This document shows positions 46,944 through 58,867 of a DNA stretch of 64,000 bases, one piece after another. Position 1 is the stretch's first letter. Every line of letters begins with the position of its first letter. The translations under genes were made by a program, and so were the position numbers. This DNA is from Pseudomonas grandcourensis (GTDB taxonomy: Bacteria; Pseudomonadota; Gammaproteobacteria; Pseudomonadales; Pseudomonadaceae): contig NZ_CP150919.1 in assembly GCF_039909015.1 (NCBI RefSeq), positions 596,501 to 660,500 of the forward strand, in the 5' to 3' direction. Under the pieces are notes generated by a model. It saw nothing but the letters and a program-made list of their open reading frames with translations. It was not told the origin of the DNA and searched no databases.

Positions 46944-47390
46944 ATGCAACTGATCCTTCTGGAAAAAGTCACCAACCTGGGCAACCTGGGTGACAAAGTG
47001 AACGTTAAGGCTGGTTACGGTCGTAACTACCTGCTGCCTTACGGCAAAGCTACCGCTGCGACCCCAGCCAACCTGGCTGCGTTCGAAGAGCGTCGCGCTG
47101 AGCTGGAAAAAGCTGCAGCAGATCGCAAAGCATCGGCTGAAAGCCGCGCTGCCCAACTGGCCGAGCTGGAAGTGACCATCACTGCCACCGCTGGCGACGA
47201 AGGCAAGCTGTTCGGTTCGATCGGTACTCACGACATCGCTGACGCACTGACCGCCTCCGGCGTTGAAGTGCAGAAGAGCGAAGTTCGTCTGCCGAACGGC
47301 ACCATCCGCAACGTAGGCGAATTCGACGTAGCCGTGCACCTGCACGCCGAAGTTGAAGCCACCGTACGCGTTGTCGTGGTAGCAGCTTAA
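46944..47390 (+). CDS. rplI: 50S ribosomal protein L9
   Basis: 148 residues: [36 protein letters not shown], a long helix (about 45–75) and a C-terminal rRNA-binding domain ([27 protein letters not shown]). AGAGGA precedes the start. Last gene of the ribosomal operon before a hairpin. Confidence 0.97.
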   Translation: MQLILLEKVTNLGNLGDKVNVKAGYGRNYLLPYGKATAATPANLAAFEERRAELEKAAADRKASAESRAAQLAELEVTITATAGDEGKLFGSIGTHDIADALTASGVEVQKSEVRLPNGTIRNVGEFDVAVHLHAEVEATVRVVVVAA

Positions 47391-47435
47391 GCAGCACTTG
47401 TCGGCTGGCACCCTCGGGTGCTTGCCGGTAACATC

Positions 47436-47467
47436 GGGCACGATCCTGTTTACAGGTCGTGCCCTTT
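47436..47467 (+). terminator. Hairpin terminator between rplI and dnaB
   Basis: GGGCACGATCCTG, TTTA loop, CAGGTCGTGCCC, with one bulged base in the 5' arm, then TTTGTCTTTCT. Located 45 bp after the rplI stop. Confidence 0.72.
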
Positions 47468-47511
47468 GTCTTTCTGGCATTCCAGTTTTTACATTCTGAT
47501 TCCAAGTGGCC

Positions 47512-48906
47512 ATGAACGAAATCTCCGCTCCTGAGCAATACGATCTGCAAACCGCCGCGCTGAAGGTGCCGCCGCATTCCATCGAGGCCGAACAGGCCGT
47601 GCTCGGTGGTCTGATGCTGGACAACAACGCCTGGGAACGCGTGCTCGATCAAGTCTCCGACGGCGATTTCTATCGACATGACCACCGCCTGATTTTCCGT
47701 GCGATCGCCAAGCTGGCCGATCAGAACATGCCGATCGACGTCGTGACCCTGTCCGAGCAACTGGACAAGGAAGGTCAGACTTCACAGGTCGGCGGGCTTG
47801 GCTACCTTGGCCAACTGGCGAAAAACACGCCATCGGTCGCCAACATCAAGGCTTATGCACAGATTGTTCGCGCACGGGCTACCTTGCGGCAGTTGATCGG
47901 CATAGCCACGGAGATTGCCGACAGCGCCTTCAACCCGGAAGGTCGTACGGCTGAAGAGATTCTCGACGAAGCCGAACGGCAGATCTTCCAGATCGCCGAG
48001 GCCCGGCCAAAAACCGGTGGCCCGGTGGGCGTCAACGATCTGCTGACCAAGGCCATCGACCGCATCGACACCTTGTTCAACACCGACAACGCCATTACTG
48101 GCCTGTCCACCGGCTACACCGACCTCGACGAGAAGACCAGCGGCCTGCAACCGTCCGACCTGATCATCGTCGCCGGCCGTCCATCCATGGGTAAAACCAC
48201 CTTTGCGATGAACCTGGTGGAAAACGCCGTGTTGCGCAGCGACAAGTGCGTACTGGTTTACTCGCTCGAGATGCCAGGCGAGTCGCTGATCATGCGTATG
48301 TTGTCGTCCCTGGGTCGGATCGACCAGACCAAGGTCCGTTCCGGTCAGCTGGAGGACGATGATTGGCCGCGTCTGACCTCGGCGGTCAACCTGCTCAATG
48401 ACCGCAAGCTGTTCATCGACGATACCGCCGGCATCAGCCCGTCGGAAATGCGCGCCCGAACCCGACGTCTGGTCCGTGAGCATGGCGATGTCGGCCTGAT
48501 CATGATCGACTACCTGCAATTGATGCAGATTCCAGGTTCCGGCGGCGACAACCGGACCAACGAGATTTCCGAGATCTCCCGTTCCTTGAAGGCACTGGCC
48601 AAGGAATTCAACTGCCCGGTAGTGGCATTGTCCCAGCTCAACCGCTCCCTGGAGCAGCGACCGAACAAACGCCCGATCAACTCCGACTTGCGGGAATCCG
48701 GAGCGATCGAGCAGGATGCTGACGTAATTATGTTCGTGTACCGGGATGAGGTGTATCACCCGGAAACCGAGCATAAAGGCATCGCTGAAATCATCATTGG
48801 TAAACAGCGTAACGGCCCGATCGGTACGTCACGTCTGGCGTTCATCGGCAAGTACACCCGCTTCGAAAACCTCGCACCGGGTAGCTACAACTTCGACGAC
48901 GAGTAA
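47512..48906 (+). CDS. dnaB: Replicative DNA helicase DnaB
   Basis: 464-residue hexameric helicase of the replication fork. The N-terminal domain has PPHSIEAEQAVLGGLMLDN. The RecA-like C-terminal domain has GRPSMGKTTFAMNL (Walker A), LIMIDYLQLM (Walker B) and DLRESGAIEQDADVIMFVYRDE (H4). No intein. I chose ATG 47512 (MNEISAPEQYDLQ). A GTG two codons upstream is possible but not needed. Confidence 0.97.
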   Translation: MNEISAPEQYDLQTAALKVPPHSIEAEQAVLGGLMLDNNAWERVLDQVSDGDFYRHDHRLIFRAIAKLADQNMPIDVVTLSEQLDKEGQTSQVGGLGYLGQLAKNTPSVANIKAYAQIVRARATLRQLIGIATEIADSAFNPEGRTAEEILDEAERQIFQIAEARPKTGGPVGVNDLLTKAIDRIDTLFNTDNAITGLSTGYTDLDEKTSGLQPSDLIIVAGRPSMGKTTFAMNLVENAVLRSDKCVLVYSLEMPGESLIMRMLSSLGRIDQTKVRSGQLEDDDWPRLTSAVNLLNDRKLFIDDTAGISPSEMRARTRRLVREHGDVGLIMIDYLQLMQIPGSGGDNRTNEISEISRSLKALAKEFNCPVVALSQLNRSLEQRPNKRPINSDLRESGAIEQDADVIMFVYRDEVYHPETEHKGIAEIIIGKQRNGPIGTSRLAFIGKYTRFENLAPGSYNFDDE

Positions 48907-48918
48907 GTTATCCGGCAC

Positions 48919-48950
48919 ACCAATTTCCGACCATAGCCGTCGGAATTGGT
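48919..48950 (+). terminator. Hairpin after dnaB
   Basis: ACCAATTTCCGAC and GTCGGAATTGGT pair with one bulged T around a short loop, 12 bp after the dnaB stop. No T run follows, so termination is uncertain. A TATATT sequence at 48963 just before ygiQ may be its -10. Confidence 0.5.
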
Positions 48951-49011
48951 CAAAATTTGTGCTATATTGCGCGCCCGCGAAATTCAATGAAAGCCAACAC
49001 CGGTTATCGAC

Positions 49012-51315
<2,304 letters not shown>

Positions 51316-51335
51316 GCCTCGCTTGAGCTGAACAG

Positions 51336-51360
51336 AACGCCAACCTTCGGGTTGGCGTTT
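51336..51360 (+). terminator. Rho-independent terminator after ygiQ-type gene
   Basis: AACGCCAACC, TTCGG, GTTGGCGTT with T run. In the 339-bp gap 51316–51654, which otherwise holds a REPIN and no open frame with a good start. Confidence 0.88.
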
Positions 51361-51402
51361 TGCATTTCAGGCTTTGAAAAATGTATTGGAGCTACTTGCC
51401 TC

Positions 51403-51466
51403 ATCGCGAGCAGGCTCACTCCTACAGGGGAATGCATTTCATTGTAGGAGCGAGCCTGCTCGCGAA
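51403..51466. repeat. REPIN, family I, reversed arm order
   Basis: ATCGCGAGCAGGCTCACTCC at 51403 and TAGGAGCGAGCCTGCTCGCG ending 51466. The arms face the opposite way from most family I pairs in the window, with a short 20-bp centre. Confidence 0.8.
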
Positions 51467-51654
51467 GAGGCCGGAGCTGCCAACCAATTTCTGGCTGATC
51501 GCCACATTTACGTGCACCTGCGCCCAACCATTTTCCTGCATCGCCCGATATTGGTGCTGTACTGCCTCAGGCAACCGAAGAAAGCGCCAGCACTGCTGGA
51601 TGGCATAAGTCTTGCGCGCTTTCCAATACGCTCAAGGCTCGCAGGAGGCACGCC

Positions 51655-54600
51655 GTGTCGATTCATGTCGCATTGCACCACGTCACGCATTACCGCTATG
51701 ACCGCGCTGTCGAGCTCGGCCCGCAGATTGTTCGCCTGCGTCCCGCCGCCCACAGCCGCACGCGGATTCTGTCCTATGCGTTGAAAGTCTCCCCCGAAAA
51801 GCACTTCATCAACTGGCAGCAGGACCCTCAGGGCAATTACCTGGCGCGGCTGGTGTTCCCGGAAAAAACCGAAGAATTGCGAATCGAGGTCGATCTGCTG
51901 GCGGAAATGGCGATCTTCAATCCGTTCGACTTCTTCCTCGAACCCTACGCGGAAAAAATCCCCTTCGCCTATGCCGCGGATGAGCGCAAGGAGCTGGCGC
52001 CGTACCTGGAAACCCTGACCTTGACGCCGAAGTTCAAGGCTTACCTGGACGGCATCGACCGCACACCGTTGCCCGCCGTGGACTTTCTTGTCGCACTCAA
52101 CCAGCGTTTGAGCGAAGACATCGACTACCTGATCCGCATGGAGCCCGGCGTACAAACACCTGAGCACACCCTCGACCAGGCCTCCGGTTCGTGCCGCGAC
52201 TCTGCCTGGTTGCTGGTGCAACTGCTGCGTAACCTCGGGCTGGCGGCGCGTTTCGTGTCGGGCTACCTGATCCAGTTGAGCGCCGACGTCAAAAGTCTCG
52301 ACGGTCCGTCCGGCACCGAAGTGGATTTCACTGACCTGCACGCCTGGTGCGAGGTGTACCTGCCCGGTGCAGGCTGGATCGGCCTGGATGCGACTTCCGG
52401 GCTGTTTGCCGGTGAAGGACATATTCCGTTGGCCTGTAGTCCCGATCCGTCCTCTGCGGCGCCGATCAGTGGCTTGGTAGAACCCTGCGAGTGCGAATTC
52501 AGCCACGAAATGTCCGTGGAGCGGATTTGGGAGGCGCCACGGGTCACCAAGCCCTACACCGACGACCAGTGGCTGGCGATCCAGGCCCTGGGCCGGCAGA
52601 TCGATGCCGACTTGCTGGAAGGCGATGTGCGCCTGACCATGGGCGGCGAGCCGACCTTTGTGTCCATCGATGACCCGGACGGCGCCGAGTGGAATACCGC
52701 GGCACTGGGGCCGGATAAACGGCGGTTGTCCGCCGAACTGTTCCAGCGCATGCGCAAGCACTACGCGCCCCATGGGCTGGTGCATTTCGGGCAGGGTAAG
52801 TGGTACCCCGGCGAGCAACTGCCGCGCTGGTCGCTCAATTGCTACTGGCGCCGTGACGGCGTGCCGATCTGGCACAACAGCGCGCTGATCGCTGACGAGC
52901 AGGAAGACTATGGCGCGGATGGCGCACTGGCCGGGCGTTTTCTGGCGAGCGTTGCCGAGCGCTTGAAGATTCCGACACGCTTTGTGTTTGCGGCCTACGA
53001 AGACAATTTCTATTACTTATGGCGCGAAGGGGCGCTGCCGCAAAACGTCAGCGCAGAAGACTCGCGTCTGGAGGAACCGCTGGAACGGGCACGCCTGCGC
53101 AAAGTGTTCAGCCAAGGCCTGGACAAGGTCATCGGCCAGGCCCTGCCGCTGGCGCGCACCGCCAAGGGCGATCAGTGGCAGAGCGGGCGCTGGTATCTGC
53201 GCGACGAACACTGCCGACTGGTGCCGGGAGACTCGCCACTGGGGTATCGCTTGCCGCTGGGTTCGCAGCCGTGGGTGAAAGCGGCGGAGTATCCATTCAT
53301 TCATCCGCAAGACCCGAATCAAGACTTCCCGCCTCTGCCCGACACCGCGCAACTGCAAAGCCAAAGCGAAACTGCCGAGGTACCAGAGCGCGCACCGAAG
53401 ATCGACGAATCCGCCGACTGGCTGACCCGTACCGCCTTCTGCGCCGAGGCGCGGGAAGGCCGGTTGTACCTGTTCATGCCGCCGCTGGAGCGGGTCGAGG
53501 ACTACCTCGAACTGGTCGCTGCCATCGAAGCCACCGCGGAGGAGCTGATGTGCCCGGTGTTGCTGGAGGGCTACGAGCCGCCGAGCGATCCACGCCTGAG
53601 CAACTTGCGCATCACTCCGGACCCGGGGGTGATCGAGGTCAACGTGCAACCGTCCGCGACCTGGGATGAGTTGGTCGAGCGCACCGAATTCCTCTACGAA
53701 GAAGCGCGCCAGACCCGGCTGACCACCGAGAAATTCATGATCGACGGCCGGCATACCGGCACGGGCGGCGGTAACCATTTCGTGCTGGGTGGCGCGACGC
53801 CGGGGGACTCGCCGTTTCTGCGTCGCCCGGATCTGTTACGCAGCCTGATCAGCTACTGGCACAACCATCCGTCGCTGTCCTACCTGTTTTCCGGATTGTT
53901 CATCGGCCCGACGTCCCAGGCGCCCCGCGTCGATGAAGCACGCAACGATGCCTTGTACGAACTGGAGATCGCTTTCGCGCAGATGCCAGAAGCGGGTGAA
54001 GAATGTCCGCCATGGTTGGTGGACCGACTGCTGCGCAATCTGCTGATCGATGTGACCGGCAACACCCACCGCGCCGAGTTCTGCATCGACAAACTCTATT
54101 CGCCGGACGGTGCCACCGGGCGCCTCGGGTTGCTGGAGCTGCGTGCGTTCGAGATGCCGCCCCATGCGCGCATGAGCCTGGCGCAACAGCTGTTGCTGCG
54201 GGCGCTGGTCGCGCGGTTCTGGCGCGAGCCCTATGCACCGCCGAAACTGGCGCGCTGGGGCACGGAGTTGCACGATCGCTTCCTGTTGCCGCACTTTATC
54301 GAGCAAGACTTCGCCGATGTCATCGTCGACCTCAACGCCGCCGGTTATCCCGTGCGGGCCGAATGGTTCGCCGCGCATCTGGAATTTCGTTTCCCCAAGG
54401 TTGGCGACTACTCCGTCAGCGGCATTGCACTGGAACTGCGCCAGGCCCTCGAACCCTGGCACGTACTGGGCGAAGAGGGCGCCATGGGCGGTACGGTGCG
54501 TTACGTGGATTCGTCGCTGGAGCGTTTGCAGGTCAAGCTCAGCGGCTTGCCGCCCCAGCGATATCTGCTGACCTGCAACGGCATTCCGGTGCCATTGCAC

Positions 54601-54930
54601 CCCACCGGGCGTGTAGGCGAATTCGTCGCGGGCGTGAGATTTCGTGCCTGGCAACCGGCCAACTGTCTGCAACCGACCATCCCGGTCCACGCGCCGCTGG
54701 TGTTCGACCTGTTCGACACCTGGATGCAGCGCTCGCTGGGCGGTTGTCAGTACCACGTCGCCCATCCGGGCGGACGCAACTACGACAGCTTGCCGGTGAA
54801 TGCCAATGAAGCGGAGAGCCGGCGAATGGCGCGCTTCTTCCGCATCGGACACACGCCAGGGAAACTTCCTATGCCCAATATGGAAATCAGCGACGAGCTG
54901 CCGATGACACTCGATTTGCGACGTTTCTAA
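51655..54930 (+). CDS. Transglutaminase-like / DUF2126 protein
   Basis: 1091 residues from a GTG. The N-terminal bacterial transglutaminase half opens with SIHVALHHVTHYRYDRAVEL and has a C180 (ASGSCRDSAWLL), H229 (DLHAWCEVYLPG), D245 (GLDATSG) triad. The remainder from about 300 is DUF2126 (LTMGGEPTFVSIDDPDGAEWN ... GRHTGTGGGNHFVLGG ... IDVTGNTHRAEFCIDKLYSPDG). It has no signal peptide. It is the first of three genes for predicted peptide-bond-making or -breaking enzymes (ATP-grasp/alpha-E and a second transglutaminase follow). Families of this type are predicted to act in synthesis or removal of small peptides. No substrate is known. Confidence 0.9.
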   Translation: MSIHVALHHVTHYRYDRAVELGPQIVRLRPAAHSRTRILSYALKVSPEKHFINWQQDPQGNYLARLVFPEKTEELRIEVDLLAEMAIFNPFDFFLEPYAEKIPFAYAADERKELAPYLETLTLTPKFKAYLDGIDRTPLPAVDFLVALNQRLSEDIDYLIRMEPGVQTPEHTLDQASGSCRDSAWLLVQLLRNLGLAARFVSGYLIQLSADVKSLDGPSGTEVDFTDLHAWCEVYLPGAGWIGLDATSGLFAGEGHIPLACSPDPSSAAPISGLVEPCECEFSHEMSVERIWEAPRVTKPYTDDQWLAIQALGRQIDADLLEGDVRLTMGGEPTFVSIDDPDGAEWNTAALGPDKRRLSAELFQRMRKHYAPHGLVHFGQGKWYPGEQLPRWSLNCYWRRDGVPIWHNSALIADEQEDYGADGALAGRFLASVAERLKIPTRFVFAAYEDNFYYLWREGALPQNVSAEDSRLEEPLERARLRKVFSQGLDKVIGQALPLARTAKGDQWQSGRWYLRDEHCRLVPGDSPLGYRLPLGSQPWVKAAEYPFIHPQDPNQDFPPLPDTAQLQSQSETAEVPERAPKIDESADWLTRTAFCAEAREGRLYLFMPPLERVEDYLELVAAIEATAEELMCPVLLEGYEPPSDPRLSNLRITPDPGVIEVNVQPSATWDELVERTEFLYEEARQTRLTTEKFMIDGRHTGTGGGNHFVLGGATPGDSPFLRRPDLLRSLISYWHNHPSLSYLFSGLFIGPTSQAPRVDEARNDALYELEIAFAQMPEAGEECPPWLVDRLLRNLLIDVTGNTHRAEFCIDKLYSPDGATGRLGLLELRAFEMPPHARMSLAQQLLLRALVARFWREPYAPPKLARWGTELHDRFLLPHFIEQDFADVIVDLNAAGYPVRAEWFAAHLEFRFPKVGDYSVSGIALELRQALEPWHVLGEEGAMGGTVRYVDSSLERLQVKLSGLPPQRYLLTCNGIPVPLHPTGRVGEFVAGVRFRAWQPANCLQPTIPVHAPLVFDLFDTWMQRSLGGCQYHVAHPGGRNYDSLPVNANEAESRRMARFFRIGHTPGKLPMPNMEISDELPMTLDLRRF

Positions 54931-55018
54931 ACCGTACGCGACGCTCGGATTTTTCGTATATCCGGGTGTCACGAGCCTGCGTTAGTCTGCCCCATCATTG
55001 CTGTCTGCCGAGCTTTCC

Positions 55019-57505
55019 ATGCCTGACCTGCTAGACCGCTACCCGCTGACGGCGGGCACTTATCACGAACTGCTCGACGACAGTGGTACCGTGCGCCCGC
55101 ACTGGCGCCGGCTGTTCGAGCAGTTGCAACGCAGCACACCGGCGCAGTTGGTGCAGCGTCAGGCCCTGCTGACCCGGCAGATTCAGGAAAACGGCGTTAC
55201 CTATAACGTCTATGCAGACCCCAAGGGCGCGGACCGGCCGTGGGAGCTGGACCTGCTGCCCCATGTCATCGCGGCTGATGAGTGGCAACAGTTGTCGGCC
55301 GGCATCGCTCAGCGGGCGCGATTGCTCAATGCCGTGCTGGCTGACCTTTACGGTCCGCAACGGCTGATTGCCGAAGGTCTGCTGCCCGCCGAGCTGGTGT
55401 TCGGGCACAACAACTTCCTTTGGCCTTGTCAGGGCATCAGCCCGCCTGACGGAGCCTTTCTGCATCTGTATGCCGTGGATCTGGCGCGCACACCCGATGG
55501 CCGCTGGTGGGTGACTGCGGATCGTACCCAAGCGCCGTCGGGAGCCGGGTATGCGCTGGAAAATCGCACGATTGTGTCCCGGGCCTTTCCCGAGTTGTAC
55601 CGCGATCTGAAAGTGCAGCACCTGGCCGGGTTCTTCCGCACCTTGCAGGAAACCCTGGCTCGTCAGGCCCCGAGTGACGGGGATGCGCCGTTGGTGGTGT
55701 TGCTGACACCGGGGCGTTTCAACGAAAGCTATTTTGAACATCTGTATCTGGCTCGCCAACTCGGTTATCCGCTGGTGGAGGGCGGCGACCTGACGGTGCG
55801 CGACGCCACGGTCTACTTGAAAACCCTGAATGGCCTGCGTCGGGTCCACGCGATCATGCGTCGACTCGATGACGATTTCTGCGACCCTCTGGAACTGCGT
55901 ACCGACTCAGCCCTCGGCGTGCCGGGCCTGCTGGAAGCGGTACGGCAGGGGCGGGTGCTGGTGGCCAACGCCCTCGGCAGCGGGGTGCTGGAATCGCCGG
56001 GCTTGTTGGGCTTTCTGCCGAAGATCAATCAATTCCTGTTCGGCGAAGAACTGATCCTGCCGTCCATCGCCACCTGGTGGTGCGGTGAAGCGCCGGTTCT
56101 GGCCCAGGCTCTGGAGAAATTGCCGGAACTGCTGATCAAACCAGCGTTTCCGTCCCAGAGTTTCGCTCCGGTATTTGGCCGTGATCTGAGTGAAAAACAG
56201 CGTCAGGAGCTCGCCGAGCGCATGCAGGCACGACCTTATGCCTATGTCGCGCAAGAACTGGCGCAATTGTCCCAGGCGCCGATCTGGCAAGCCGAAGATG
56301 GTCAACTGCAACCCCGTGCGATCGGCATGCGCGTGTATGCGGTGGCTAGTCGTGAGGGTTATCGGGTCTTGCCCGGCGGCTTGACCCGGGTCGCCGCCCA
56401 AGCCGATGCCGAAGTGGTGTCGATGCAGCGCGGCGGTGCCAGCAAGGACACCTGGGTGCTGGGCGAGCGTGCGCCCAGCGGCGAACAATGGAAGGCCCAG
56501 CGCAACATCGGCGTACATGACCTGGTGCGGCGCGATCCGTACCTGCCGTCGCGAGTGGTGGAAAACCTGTTCTGGTTCGGCCGTTACTGCGAGCGTTGCG
56601 ACGACAGTGCCCGTTTGCTGCGCATCATGCTGGCGCGCTATGTCGACGGCGACGACCCGCAAGCCCTGCAGGCCGCGGTGGACCTCGGCGAACGGCTGAT
56701 GCTGCTGCCCGAGGAGGGCGAGTTGCCGGAGCGCCTGTTGGCGGCATTGCTCGGCGATGATTGGCCGTTCAGCCTGCGTTCCAACCTGCAACGCTTGCAG
56801 TGGGCCGCTTCACAGGTGCGCGGCAAACTCTCGCGGGAAAACTGGCAGGCGCTGGTGGAGTTGCAGCGCGAAGCCATGGAGCTGGAAACCGAAGATCCGG
56901 ATTTCGGCGAGTTGCTGGATTTCCTCAATCGTCTGGTGATGTCCCTGGCGGCGCTGTCCGGCTTTGCCCTGGATGACATGACCCGGGACGAAGGCTGGCG
57001 TTTCCTGATGATTGGCCGGCGGATCGAGCGTCTGCAATTTCTCAGCGGCAGCCTGGCGGCGTTCCTGCGGGGCGCCGGGGCTTTCGACCAGGCCGGGTTG
57101 GAATGGCTGCTGGAACTGGGTAACAGCAGCATCACCTACCGTTCTCGATACCTGGCGGTGGCGCAGCTGATCCCGGTGCTCGACCTGCTATTGCTCGACG
57201 AGCAGAACCCTCACGCCGTGTTGTTCCAGTTGAAACTGGTGACCCGCACCCTCAAACGCCTCAACGATGACTTTGGCGTGCCGCGTGAAGCAGCGCTGCC
57301 GCAATTGGTCGAGCGTCTGGCGCGATTCGATCTGGGCTGCCTGGAAAACCCGTTGTTCGGCGCGGCGAGTGTTCGCGCTGCCATCGAGGGGCTGGCCGCG
57401 CTGCTGCAAGAGATCGCCGACGCCAGCGGGCAGGTTTCCGATCGCCTGGCGCTGCGGCATTTTGCCCATGTCGACGATGTCAGCCAGCGCACGGTGTCCG
57501 TCTGA
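55019..57505 (+). CDS. Circularly permuted ATP-grasp protein fused to an alpha-E domain
   Basis: 828 residues. Residues about 1–475 form a circularly permuted ATP-grasp (DUF404/DUF407): WELDLLPHVIAADEWQQLSAGIAQRARLLNAVLADLYGPQ, FNESYFEHLYLARQLGYPLVEGGDLTVRD, IATWWCGE. Residues about 500–828 form an alpha-E domain (LPSRVVENLFWFGRYCERCDDSARLLRIMLARYVDG). In many bacteria these are two genes; here they are fused. It would form amide bonds using ATP. I chose ATG 55019 (MPDLLDRYPLTAG). It overlaps the next transglutaminase by one base. Confidence 0.9.
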   Translation: MPDLLDRYPLTAGTYHELLDDSGTVRPHWRRLFEQLQRSTPAQLVQRQALLTRQIQENGVTYNVYADPKGADRPWELDLLPHVIAADEWQQLSAGIAQRARLLNAVLADLYGPQRLIAEGLLPAELVFGHNNFLWPCQGISPPDGAFLHLYAVDLARTPDGRWWVTADRTQAPSGAGYALENRTIVSRAFPELYRDLKVQHLAGFFRTLQETLARQAPSDGDAPLVVLLTPGRFNESYFEHLYLARQLGYPLVEGGDLTVRDATVYLKTLNGLRRVHAIMRRLDDDFCDPLELRTDSALGVPGLLEAVRQGRVLVANALGSGVLESPGLLGFLPKINQFLFGEELILPSIATWWCGEAPVLAQALEKLPELLIKPAFPSQSFAPVFGRDLSEKQRQELAERMQARPYAYVAQELAQLSQAPIWQAEDGQLQPRAIGMRVYAVASREGYRVLPGGLTRVAAQADAEVVSMQRGGASKDTWVLGERAPSGEQWKAQRNIGVHDLVRRDPYLPSRVVENLFWFGRYCERCDDSARLLRIMLARYVDGDDPQALQAAVDLGERLMLLPEEGELPERLLAALLGDDWPFSLRSNLQRLQWAASQVRGKLSRENWQALVELQREAMELETEDPDFGELLDFLNRLVMSLAALSGFALDDMTRDEGWRFLMIGRRIERLQFLSGSLAAFLRGAGAFDQAGLEWLLELGNSSITYRSRYLAVAQLIPVLDLLLLDEQNPHAVLFQLKLVTRTLKRLNDDFGVPREAALPQLVERLARFDLGCLENPLFGAASVRAAIEGLAALLQEIADASGQVSDRLALRHFAHVDDVSQRTVSV

Positions 57506-58395
57506 TGAGCGCCCACTACCAGATTTTCCACGACACCCATTATCACTACGACAGCCCGGTGTCCCTGGCCCAGCAACTGGCGCACTTGTGGCCACGGCCT
57601 TGTGCCTGGCAGCGCTGCACCGACCGGCAATTGCAGATCAGCCCGCAGCCGACCTCGCGTCGCGATGAACTGGATGTGTTTGGCAATCCGCTGACCCGGC
57701 TGGCGTTCGAGCGTCCCCACGATGAATTGCTGGTCAACGCCAGCCTGAGCATTGAAGTACTGCCCCGACCTGCGCTGGATTTCAATCTGTCCCCGGCGTG
57801 GGAAGACACCCGTAGCGCGCTGACTTACAGCAGCCAACCGCTGTCGCCCGAGCTGCTCGAGGCCTGCCGATACCGGTTTGAATCGCCGTATGTGCATCTG
57901 AAGAAAAACTTCGTCGAGTTTTCGCAAAGCTGTTTTCCGCCGGGTCGAGCGTTGTTGCTCGGCGTGCAGGCGCTGATGGAGAAAATCTTCAGCGAGTTCA
58001 CCTTCGATGCCGAAGCGACCCATGTGGCGACGCCGCTGGTGGAGGTGCTGGAGCGCCGGCGTGGGGTCTGCCAGGACTTTGCCCACCTGATGCTCGCCTG
58101 CGTACGTTCCAGAGGGTTGGCGGCGCGGTATATCAGTGGCTACTTGCTGACCCAACCACCGCCGGGCCAGCCTCGATTGATCGGCGCCGATGCGTCCCAC
58201 GCCTGGGTCTCGGTGTTTTGCCCGGTGCTGGGTTGGGTGGACTTCGATCCGACCAACAATGTGCAGCCGGCGCTGGAGCACATCACTCTGGCCTGGGGCC
58301 GGGATTTTTCCGATGTGTCGCCGTTGCGGGGGGTGATCCTGGGGGGAGGGAACCACGATCCGGAAGTGCGCGTCACAGTGATGCCTTTGGAGTAA
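57505..58395 (+). CDS. Transglutaminase family protein (second of cluster)
   Basis: 296 residues. N-terminal beta-rich domain (YQIFHDTHYHYDSPVSLAQQLAHLWPR) and the transglutaminase core with C189 (RRGVCQDFAHLML), H232 (ASHAWVSVFCP) and D248 (DFDPTNN). ATG overlaps the TGA of the ATP-grasp gene (TGATG). It probably acts as a cytoplasmic peptidase or amidotransferase with its operon partners. A REPIN follows. Confidence 0.9.
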   Translation: MSAHYQIFHDTHYHYDSPVSLAQQLAHLWPRPCAWQRCTDRQLQISPQPTSRRDELDVFGNPLTRLAFERPHDELLVNASLSIEVLPRPALDFNLSPAWEDTRSALTYSSQPLSPELLEACRYRFESPYVHLKKNFVEFSQSCFPPGRALLLGVQALMEKIFSEFTFDAEATHVATPLVEVLERRRGVCQDFAHLMLACVRSRGLAARYISGYLLTQPPPGQPRLIGADASHAWVSVFCPVLGWVDFDPTNNVQPALEHITLAWGRDFSDVSPLRGVILGGGNHDPEVRVTVMPLE

Positions 58396-58406
58396 TGAAG
58401 ATCAAC

Positions 58407-58496
58407 TGTAGGAGCGAGCCTGCTCGCGATGGCGGCGGCACATTCAACATTTGTTTGATTGTAAGACCGCTATCGCGAGCAGGGCTCACTCCTACA
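58407..58496. repeat. REPIN, family I
   Basis: TGTAGGAGCGAGCCTGCTCG at 58407 and an inverted copy ending 58496. The second arm has an extra G (GAGCAGGGCTCAC), a small mutation in the hairpin. Confidence 0.82.
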
Positions 58497-58607
58497 GGGC
58501 TGCGGTGTTTTGGGGGAATTCGAATGGCCTGTGAGGGTCGGCAGCAAAGCTGCCAACCCTGGACACAGATCCGGTGGGCCTGATCAGATCATCGGGCCCT
58601 GAGGGTC

Positions 58608-58799
58608 TCAGGCGTCGGGCGCCTGATCTTTCGGTGCTTCAACATCACTTTCTGCGGCCACTTCACCCTCTGCTTCCGGGTTCAGTGCGGCTGCTTCTTC
58701 TTCAGCTGTAGCTTTCTTGCGCTGAAGCTTTTCCTCTTTCTTCTGCTCCTTGGCCAAGTCTCTCTGACGTTTGGCGAAGGAATAATTAGGTTTAGCCAT
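58608..58799 (-). CDS. Small charged conserved protein
   Basis: 63 residues, start MAKPNYSFAKRQRDLAKEQKKEEKLQRKKA, then an acidic tail (EVAAESDVEAPKDQAPDA). Basic N-terminal half and acidic C-terminal half; no membrane segment. A GAGGATC ribosome site precedes ATG 58799 on its strand. Small proteins of this type (KRQR/AKEQKK motif) are widespread in Pseudomonas, function unknown. It lies downstream of the LOG-family gene in the same direction. Confidence 0.75.
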   Translation of the reverse strand: MAKPNYSFAKRQRDLAKEQKKEEKLQRKKATAEEEAAALNPEAEGEVAAESDVEAPKDQAPDA

Positions 58800-58867
58800 G
58801 GGCGATCCTCTGGGGTCGAAGGTGAGGTTGAGCGGCGCATATTCTGCCCTGTATCGGTGCCGAGCCG

